Source: Pigmentibacter sp. JX0631 (lineage in GTDB: Bacteria; Bdellovibrionota_B; Oligoflexia; Silvanigrellales; Silvanigrellaceae). Taken from it: a DNA stretch of 64,000 bases. A model generated the notes under the pieces. The model worked only from the letters and a program-made list of their open reading frames with translations. It did not search any database and was not told the origin of the DNA. The position numbers and the translations under genes are program-made. Position 1 is the stretch's first letter, and each line of letters opens with the position of its first letter. Shown here piece after piece: positions 58,045 to 64,000 of this stretch. The stretch covers positions 3,385,001 through 3,449,000 of the forward strand of contig NZ_CP123622.1 in the NCBI RefSeq assembly GCF_029873255.1, in the 5' to 3' direction.

Positions 58045-58521
58045 GTGACACAAAAGAAGAGCCCATTTGGATTTGAAAAGCCAGAAAGTAGTCCAGGTTT
58101 CTTACTATGGCAAACATTGACTATTTGGCAAAGACTTATAAAAAGGCAATTAGAAGAGTATAGATTAAATCATACGCAATTTGTTATATTAGCAATTGCT
58201 TATTGGTTCTCAACAAAAGATAATATAGCTAAACAAACGGATATTATTACACTTTCAAAGCTGGAAAAAATGACGGTTTCAAAATCTCTCAAGTCACTTG
58301 CCTCCTTAAATTTAATTCAACGATCAGAAAATCAGAGTGATAGTCGATTTAAAAATATTATTCTAACTGATGAAGGTGAAAAGCTAATTAAATTACTAAT
58401 TCCTATGGTTGAAAAAGTTGATAATGATTTTTTTAATACACTAACAAAAAATGAAAATGACATTATAAAAGATTGTTTTAAAAAACTTTCTCATTTTCAG
58501 AGTATTGATAACTCCTTCTAA
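58045..58521 (+). CDS. MarR-family regulator
   Basis: 158 aa, GTG start. Winged helix core: FVILAIAYWFSTKDNIAKQTDIITLSKLEKMTVSKSLKSLASLNLIQRSENQSDSRFKNIILTDEGEKL, with helical dimer parts before and after. AAGG lies nine bases before the start. It may regulate the divergent ABM gene, a typical target type, or the AlkD gene. Confidence 0.9.
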   Translation: MTQKKSPFGFEKPESSPGFLLWQTLTIWQRLIKRQLEEYRLNHTQFVILAIAYWFSTKDNIAKQTDIITLSKLEKMTVSKSLKSLASLNLIQRSENQSDSRFKNIILTDEGEKLIKLLIPMVEKVDNDFFNTLTKNENDIIKDCFKKLSHFQSIDNSF

Positions 58522-58643
58522 AAATTTATTTAAGTTTTATAATTAGTAATATATTAATAGAAACATTAGATTAGTTTTTACGAAGGAATATTTATCAAGT
58601 AAATCCAACTATAAATTTTAAATTACTGAAAAAAGGTGAATAT

Positions 58644-59351
58644 ATGGCGAATCAATTAATTCAAAATTTAAAAAAACTTCAAAATAAAGAAAAAGCAAGA
58701 ATACAACAAAAATTTTTTAAAACTGGAAAAGGAGAATACGCTGAAGGAGATATTTTTTTAGGTGTTATCGTTCCTGAAGTCAGAAAGATAGCAAAGAAAA
58801 ATATATCACTGCAACTTGATCAAGTACAAATTCTATTAATTAGTAAATATCATGAAGTTAGATTGCTAGGATTAATTATTTTAACTTATCAGTATGCGAA
58901 TATGGTTAATATTAATAATGAAATAGAACAAAAAAATATCGTTAACTTTTATTTATCTAATACGAAATATATAAATAATTGGGATTTAGTAGATGCAAGT
59001 TGTTACAAAATTTTAGGAGAATACTGTTATCAATATAAATTAGAAGACATTTTAAGCAAATTGACATATTCTTCAATACTTTGGGAAAGAAGAATTTCAA
59101 TAGTTTCATGTTTTGCTTATATCAAGAAATCTGAACTAAATTTTATATATTCCATAATTCCAAGATTTTTTAATGATAAACATGATTTAATACATAAAGC
59201 TTGTGGCTGGATGCTGCGTGAAGCTGGAAAAAGGAATAAATTTCTGCTAGAAAATTTTTTGAAAGAAAATTTTGAAGTAATGCCAAAAATTATGCTGCGC
59301 TATGCATTAGAAAAATTTTCAGAAAATGAAAAATCTCGTATTTTAAAGTAA
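58644..59351 (+). CDS. alkD: DNA alkylation repair protein, AlkD family
   Basis: 235 aa, HEAT-like repeat protein. FFKTGKGEYAEGDIFLGVIVPEVRKIAKK is the family start; INNWDLVDASCYKILGEY contains the Trp and Asp pair of the AlkD active cleft; LWERRISIVSCFAYIK and KACGWMLREAGKRN follow as usual. It excises 3- or 7-alkylpurines without base flipping. AGGTGA precedes the ATG. An Ada-like gene lies 2 kb downstream. Confidence 0.92.
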   Translation: MANQLIQNLKKLQNKEKARIQQKFFKTGKGEYAEGDIFLGVIVPEVRKIAKKNISLQLDQVQILLISKYHEVRLLGLIILTYQYANMVNINNEIEQKNIVNFYLSNTKYINNWDLVDASCYKILGEYCYQYKLEDILSKLTYSSILWERRISIVSCFAYIKKSELNFIYSIIPRFFNDKHDLIHKACGWMLREAGKRNKFLLENFLKENFEVMPKIMLRYALEKFSENEKSRILK

Positions 59352-59370
59352 TTATTCAATATATTTTAAA

Positions 59371-59940
59371 TTATTCCTCTGATTGAATAATTTGAGTTAC
59401 TGGTATTTTAATTTCTGGTTTAATTACTTGTACAAATGCGACTTCATCCATATATTCTATTCTATTATCATTGGAAAATGTCCAAATTGCCAAATCCCAT
59501 ATGATCTGATCAAGTTCTCCTTTTTTATATGCATTTAATGTATATTTTGTAACTAATTTTTTTGGATTTTTAGGAATAACAACTTGCTCAAATGGTAACG
59601 AAACTTGAATTAATAATTCTGAATCACGAAATCCTTGAAAATGATTATATAATTCATCATAACCTGTAACTTTTATATTCCCATTCATACGCATAATAAA
59701 ATTTGGGGTAAAGTATTTTTCTAAATCGCTTTTTATAAAAGGGTTTCTTTTGTCTGCAATATAATTAAACCATTGCATCATATTTTCTACACTTTTCGTG
59801 CGATTAAATTTTTTATTACTACTTGTAGTCTGATTTACTATATTATTTTCATTAATGTTACTATAATTTGCTAGCACTTGAGTAGATATCATACTACTAG
59901 ATGTTAGAATCAGGAAAGAATGAACTAATAATTTTTTCAT
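59371..59940 (-). CDS. Exported NTF2/SnoaL-like protein
   Basis: 189 aa. Signal peptide about 1-24 (ends VLA). The mature part has VENMMQWFNYIADKRNPFIKSDLEKYFTPNFIMRMNGNIKVTGYDELYNHFQGF and DLAIWTFSNDNRIEYMDEVAFVQV, which resembles the SnoaL-like fold. Ligand and role unknown; several proteins of this fold lie in this part of the window. GGAG precedes the ATG. Confidence 0.65.
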   Translation of the reverse strand: MKKLLVHSFLILTSSSMISTQVLANYSNINENNIVNQTTSSNKKFNRTKSVENMMQWFNYIADKRNPFIKSDLEKYFTPNFIMRMNGNIKVTGYDELYNHFQGFRDSELLIQVSLPFEQVVIPKNPKKLVTKYTLNAYKKGELDQIIWDLAIWTFSNDNRIEYMDEVAFVQVIKPEIKIPVTQIIQSEE

Positions 59941-60232
59941 AAAATCTCCTTACATATTCGTTAGTGATTTCTAAATTAGAAAAATCTAATTTAGTAGTAT
60001 ATTTTTATTTAAATTTTATAAAATAGTAAATAAGCATAAAAATTATCAATATAGTTAGCAACTTTTGATTTATATTATTATTACTATATGAATTAATTAT
60101 GTATTATCAATTATTTTGTAAATAATAGTTACTTCCAAGTAATAGGTAATTTATTCCTATAATATAAAATATTTTTTCTCCGAAATAGCATTTAAGTTAA
60201 AATTATTTTTTATTAAGTATAGAAAGAAAATC

Positions 60233-60820
60233 ATGCATTGTATGAGTAAAGCTAGATTAGAAGCTTTTAGTGATGGTGTATTAGCCATTATTATAACTAT
60301 CATGGTGCTTGAGTTAAAAATTCCGCATACTGATGACTTATACGAATTACTCCCATTGCTTCCAATTTTTTTAAGCTACTTTCTTAGTTTCATCTATGTA
60401 GGTATATATTGGATAAGTCATCACTATATTTTACATTTAGCATCACAAATTAACATGAAAGTAGTCTGGTTAAATATCAATTTTCTATTTTGGATTTCTC
60501 TGCTCCCTTTTGTTACGGCTTGGTCAGGTGAAAATTCATTTGCTAAAACTCCCGTTTTTTTATATGGGATTGTATTATTTCTCTCATCTAGCTCATTTTT
60601 TTTGCTTACACACGCATTAAAAGTTTCACATGATAAGAATTCAAATTTAGTAAAAGAAATAGGTGAAAATAAAGTCGGTAAATTTTCACTACTTTTTTAT
60701 TTCATTGGAATTATTTCAACATTTTATTCCCCTTATATTTCATTAATAATTTATATTTTATTGGCTTTTTTCTGGGCTAATCCATTTAAAAAATTAAGAA
60801 TTCTATACTTCAAAAATTAA
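60233..60820 (+). CDS. TMEM175-family (DUF1211) potassium-channel-like protein
   Basis: 195 aa; the ATG at 60242 would also do. SKARLEAFSDGVLAIIITIMVLELKIP holds the RxxxFSDG signature of TMEM175, which forms the pore gate. Six helices can be placed, with ISHHYILHLASQINMKVVWLNINFLFWISLLPF in helices 2-3. Bacterial members conduct potassium as tetramers. GAAAG precedes the start. Confidence 0.88.
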   Translation: MHCMSKARLEAFSDGVLAIIITIMVLELKIPHTDDLYELLPLLPIFLSYFLSFIYVGIYWISHHYILHLASQINMKVVWLNINFLFWISLLPFVTAWSGENSFAKTPVFLYGIVLFLSSSSFFLLTHALKVSHDKNSNLVKEIGENKVGKFSLLFYFIGIISTFYSPYISLIIYILLAFFWANPFKKLRILYFKN

Positions 60821-60944
60821 AAATAATTATTTAAATTTGAAAGCAATTTTCAGGATGTTTATCCATTAGTCATAAAATATAAAGGCCTTGCTTTAAGACA
60901 AGCTAGTTTTAAAGAGAAAAGTAAATTAATATTTGGAGTTATAT

Positions 60945-61418
60945 ATGCAGACTTTTGAAAGAAATAATATGAATAATTGCAATTTAAAGAAAGAAATAGT
61001 AAGAAAATGCTTCTCTGCATGCTGGGGAAAAAATGGGAATGTAACTAGTCTTGAATTATTTTATGATAGTAAAGTCAAGATAAACGCACCTCTTCAGGGT
61101 AGTTTAAATGGAGTTGAGCAATTACAGGGCTTTATAAGAGGTGTTCGATTGGCTTTTCCTGATATGGATTTTGAATTGGTATTGCCTCTTATTTCAGAAG
61201 ATGATTATGTAGTTGGCTATTGGAAAGGCGGAGGCACTCATTCTGGAATTGCGATGCCAGATTTTGTAGGTGGTCCATTACCTGCGGCAACAAATAAAAA
61301 AGTATATTTTTCCGGTATTACCATTTGGAAATTTAAGGATAATAAAATTATAGAAGAAATAACTGAAGAAGGGGCTTGGACTATGTTTGAACAATTAGAT
61401 TTGGTTAAGAAGTTGTAG
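60945..61418 (+). CDS. Ester cyclase (SnoaL-like)
   Basis: 157 aa from ATG 60945, with GGAG before it. SLELFYDSKVKINAPLQGSLNGVEQLQGFIRGVRLAFPDMDFELVLPLISEDDYVVGYWKGGGTHSG, KVYFSGITIWKFKDNKIIEEITEEGAW: SnoaL-like polyketide cyclase family. The next gene starts one base after its stop, so these two are coupled. Confidence 0.85.
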   Translation: MQTFERNNMNNCNLKKEIVRKCFSACWGKNGNVTSLELFYDSKVKINAPLQGSLNGVEQLQGFIRGVRLAFPDMDFELVLPLISEDDYVVGYWKGGGTHSGIAMPDFVGGPLPAATNKKVYFSGITIWKFKDNKIIEEITEEGAWTMFEQLDLVKKL

Positions 61419-61419
61419 A

Positions 61420-62307
61420 ATGTACGAAAGTTTTAATCTGGAAAAATTTAGATGGGATTGCCTGCAAAATAAGACAAAATTAAAAGGTGAAGAGTTTTTT
61501 TATGCAGTAAAAACAACGGGCATTTTTTGTAGAATAGGGTGTCCTGCAAAAATCCCAAGAAGAGAAAATATTATTTTTATTGCTAGTATACAACAAGCAA
61601 TAAAAGCAGGTTATAGGCCATGCCTGCGTTGCAAACCTGATCATATTAATTTTACTAATAATCATTTAAATTTAGCACTAGAGGCTTGTAGAATACTAAA
61701 TGTAAGTGAAAATGTATTATCAGCTAAAGAAATTTCAGATCAATTAAGTATTAGTCTTTTTCACTTTCATAGAATATTTAAACAGGAAATAGGACTAACT
61801 TATAAAAAATATGCTTTGGTAATATTAGAAAATAGAATGCGCTATAACTTAAAGTTAGGTGTATCAATTACGAATGCAATCTATGACACCGGATATAATT
61901 CGAGTAACAGATTCTATGAAAATGTAGATCTTAAATTAGGAATGAAACCAAAAGAATTTTGTAATTACGGAATTAACACAACTATTTACTTCCTTGTATT
62001 AAAAAATAACTTTAGATTATTTAGCCTTGCGTTAACTGCAAAAGGTATTTGTCACTTTAATTTTGGAAATTCAGAAGATGAATTAACACAAGATATTTTT
62101 AACTTGTTTAAAAAATCTAAGTTAATTCATAGAATTAACAATGATATTAAGCAGTTTGAAAATAAAATTACAGAAGTAGTTGCAGAAATTGTTGGCAGGA
62201 AAAATTTACCGCTGCAAGTTAAAAGCATTTTATTTCAAAAAAAAATATTTGATATTGCTGTAGAATTATTTCTAAAACAAGGTAAATTATATAATTGTAT
62301 TGAATAG
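61420..62307 (+). CDS. ada: Ada-like regulator lacking the methyltransferase core
   Basis: 295 aa. Residues 1-75 are the Ada zinc domain: Cys37, Cys41, Cys68 and Cys71 (CRIGCPAK, YRPCLRC) match Cys38/42/69/72 of the E. coli protein, Cys37 being the methylphosphotriester acceptor. About 85-185 is an AraC helix-turn-helix (SISLFHFHRIFKQEIGLTYKKY, AIYDTGYNSSNRFYE). The part after 190 resembles the N-terminal half of the O6-methyltransferase, ending at LPLQVKSILFQKKIFDIAVE; the catalytic half with PCHR is absent. It could still sense alkylation and activate genes. Confidence 0.85.
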   Translation: MYESFNLEKFRWDCLQNKTKLKGEEFFYAVKTTGIFCRIGCPAKIPRRENIIFIASIQQAIKAGYRPCLRCKPDHINFTNNHLNLALEACRILNVSENVLSAKEISDQLSISLFHFHRIFKQEIGLTYKKYALVILENRMRYNLKLGVSITNAIYDTGYNSSNRFYENVDLKLGMKPKEFCNYGINTTIYFLVLKNNFRLFSLALTAKGICHFNFGNSEDELTQDIFNLFKKSKLIHRINNDIKQFENKITEVVAEIVGRKNLPLQVKSILFQKKIFDIAVELFLKQGKLYNCIE

Positions 62308-62359
62308 CAAAGTATTAAAACTAAGTTAAGAAACGAAAAAAGCTCAACTAATTAAAAAT

Positions 62360-62947
62360 TTAAAATACAATAGCGCAGCCAATCATAGGTAAATACTCTT
62401 CTTCTGTTATTACTTTGGATTGGCTTGTAGTTGACCCTACCGGAGTATAAGAATTATAAGTTATATTTCTGTAAGTAAACTGTAAACCTAGTGAGAAAGC
62501 TTTAGATAATGGAGCATAATAACCAGCATCAAATTGAAAACCAACACCATCAGAAGCAGTAAAATTTGGATGATTATATTGTGACCAAGGAAAAAAATGC
62601 ACTACAATTGCAAAATTATTTGCTGCAAAACCAGCTGATGCCCCAGCTGAAACCCGTTGTATTGTACCTGGTGTATAATCACGTTTCATTCCAGAATAGA
62701 TTAAACCTAAATATAACTTTACTTTAGTATTGATAAGGTAACCTAACCGAATATCATATAAAAAATGTGAGCGTTGATCTTGTTTTGGACTGGCTGTTGT
62801 GTTCGAGTAGTCATCATTGTAATTATAATAACCAATCATAGGGCTGAAAACTATTCCAGGACCAGTAAATGCATTAGCATTAAATCTACAGATGGATGAT
62901 AAAATCAAAAGAATTAATACAACCTTAACTAAATTTTTAAAGAACAT
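62360..62947 (-). CDS. Outer-membrane beta-barrel protein
   Basis: 195 aa from ATG 62947 (AAAGGAT before it; a longer frame starts at 62980). Signal peptide about 1-26 (NANA). The rest has alternating amphipathic strands: FSPMIGYYNYND, FLYDIRLGYLINTKVKLYLGLIY, FQFDAGYYAPLSKAFSLGLQFTYRNITY, and ends in LPMIGCAIVF with a C-terminal Phe. A small eight-strand barrel is likely. Role unknown. Confidence 0.7.
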   Translation of the reverse strand: MFFKNLVKVVLILLILSSICRFNANAFTGPGIVFSPMIGYYNYNDDYSNTTASPKQDQRSHFLYDIRLGYLINTKVKLYLGLIYSGMKRDYTPGTIQRVSAGASAGFAANNFAIVVHFFPWSQYNHPNFTASDGVGFQFDAGYYAPLSKAFSLGLQFTYRNITYNSYTPVGSTTSQSKVITEEEYLPMIGCAIVF

Positions 62948-63133
62948 TTTAAAATCCTTTTTTGTAATTAATGTATTCAATAATTCGGATAATCACATTT
63001 TAAATTCAGTAACGTGTCAGAATAATAACATTTATTAAATTTTTTGTTAATATATTGGTACGATAAATTTAGATAGTGAATTTAAAAAGAGACATATTTT
63101 GAATAATATTAACAATTACAGAGGTAGTGAAAA

Positions 63134-63838
63134 ATGAAAAAAATAGGAATAATATCAGCAATATTAATGAATTTTTACAGTTTTTCAGTTATGGCTGAAG
63201 AAAACAATTTAATAGGAATTGATACGCTTACAAGTCTTGGCTATAATAGTTATAAATTTGATGATAATAAATTATTAAATGATTCTAGCTTTGAATATGG
63301 TGGTTCTGCTAAAATGTCGGTTATTCTATCAACTGATATCTTTAGTAAGAATATTTTACCGGCTGTTGGTTTTGGTTTAAATGCTACCTTTGTTAATGCT
63401 AATGGGTCATCAAAAGATAGTGACGTAGGAGTTGATTTATCAAAATATGAAATAGATAGTAAATACTATTTTTTCAATATTGGAGCTAAATTTAAATATT
63501 TTGATAAATTAAATTTTTTTAGCTTTTTAACTATTGGGAATGCATATCGTGAATTATTTAAATTATATTTAAAGACATCAAATGGAAATTATAGCTTAGG
63601 TACTTTTGAACTAAATGTAAAAAAAGATTACTATGTAGGATTTGATTTCATTGGTAATTATCAATTTGATACTGGGATAACTTTAGGTTTAGGAGCATCA
63701 ATTTATAGACATTTCATAACTACTACTTCTTATGACTACTACAATATTTATGGACTTTATAATAATACAATTCAAAGTACCAGTAATCTTAACTTATATG
63801 ATACAGGAATGTATCTCATTTTTGGATATAATTTTTAG
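63134..63838 (+). CDS. Outer-membrane beta-barrel protein
   Basis: 234 aa. Signal peptide about 1-21 (VMA). Strands such as GGSAKMSVILSTDIF, NILPAVGFGLNATF, YYFFNIGAKFKYFDKLNFFSFLTIG, YYVGFDFIGNYQFDTGITLGLGASIY, and the end MYLIFGYNF with C-terminal Phe suggest a barrel of 8-10 strands. AGAGG precedes the ATG. Divergent from the other barrel gene. Confidence 0.7.
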   Translation: MKKIGIISAILMNFYSFSVMAEENNLIGIDTLTSLGYNSYKFDDNKLLNDSSFEYGGSAKMSVILSTDIFSKNILPAVGFGLNATFVNANGSSKDSDVGVDLSKYEIDSKYYFFNIGAKFKYFDKLNFFSFLTIGNAYRELFKLYLKTSNGNYSLGTFELNVKKDYYVGFDFIGNYQFDTGITLGLGASIYRHFITTTSYDYYNIYGLYNNTIQSTSNLNLYDTGMYLIFGYNF

Positions 63839-63924
63839 CACTTAGTCATTTCTTTTTTGAAATCTATTTTTGACAAAAAAAATATATGAATATAGTCTGC
63901 TTTTTTTAGGAAAGGAAATTTCCG

Positions 63925-64000
63925 ATGTTTGAAAAAAAGCTAGATTTAAAAATATTTATTTTAGTTCTAATTTTATTTTTATTTAATTACTTATATTTTA
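63925..64000 (+). CDS. Start of a membrane protein gene (cut by window edge)
   Basis: AGGAAAGG precedes ATG 63925. The first 25 codons give MFEKKLDLKIFILVLILFLF, a short charged start and then a transmembrane helix. The family cannot be told from this part. Confidence 0.55.
   Translation, partial: MFEKKLDLKIFILVLILFLFNYLYF

Overview
The window is very AT-rich chromosomal DNA from a Gram-negative bacterium: there are two outer-membrane barrels, an OmpA-like barrel protein, lipoproteins with lipoboxes, periplasmic binding proteins and a 1,2-style acyltransferase. No rRNA or tRNA gene was recognised. The gene set (phytochrome with heme oxygenase, KGG stress proteins, many transposon remains, extreme A+T) would fit the Silvanigrellales/Oligoflexia side of Bdellovibrionota, but that is an inference without a marker gene.

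Layout. 1-6.5 kb: the end of an ABC exporter, a secreted leucine-rich-repeat protein, a periplasmic solute-binding gene bracketed by IS6-type ends, an SRPBCC protein and a propeller-like lipoprotein. 6.5-18 kb: two related Tn3-family transposons lie end to end. The older one (6500-11054) has 74-bp near-perfect terminal repeats, a tyrosine recombinase, a tnpA that has lost its N-terminus and is frameshifted, plus a PDDEXK (DUF1016) nuclease and a broken VOC gene. The younger one (11060-17961) has 40-bp terminal repeats, a perfect TATTT target duplication, intact tnpA and tyrosine recombinase, and carries a three-gene ABC-3C conflict system (HNH effector, middle component MC6, DUF2326 ATPase). 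A set of inverted repeats between cargo and tnpA looks like a recombination or control site.

18-34 kb: a run of small stress-type genes (two KGG proteins, SRPBCC, CBS, hemerythrin, DUF1328, YghA-like SDR with a frameshift, small one-helix membrane proteins), a SemiSWEET sugar transporter, a ZrgA-like periplasmic protein, an SGNH-hydrolase lipoprotein and an OmpA-like barrel protein. This run is enclosed by two inverted copies of a phytochrome-heme oxygenase cassette (19.8-22.0 kb and 40.0-42.2 kb). Both phytochromes consist only of the PAS-GAF-PHY sensor with no output domain, and both have the same upstream sequence block. Between them at 35-37.6 kb an IS4-type element has been broken by an IS982-type element, and a FRG-domain gene follows.

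43-64 kb: mostly ordinary metabolism and regulation: PhzF, ATP-grasp ligase with a dead 2OG-Fe oxygenase next to it, a PadR/DUF1700/DUF4097 operon, AhpD-like protein with divergent LysR gene, a PLP-decarboxylase fused to an aldo/keto reductase with an internal stop, peptide deformylase, MFS transporter, MarR, AlkD, a truncated Ada, TMEM175-type channel and several SnoaL/NTF2-like proteins. Genes damaged by one stop or frameshift are frequent throughout, which suggests ongoing gene decay.
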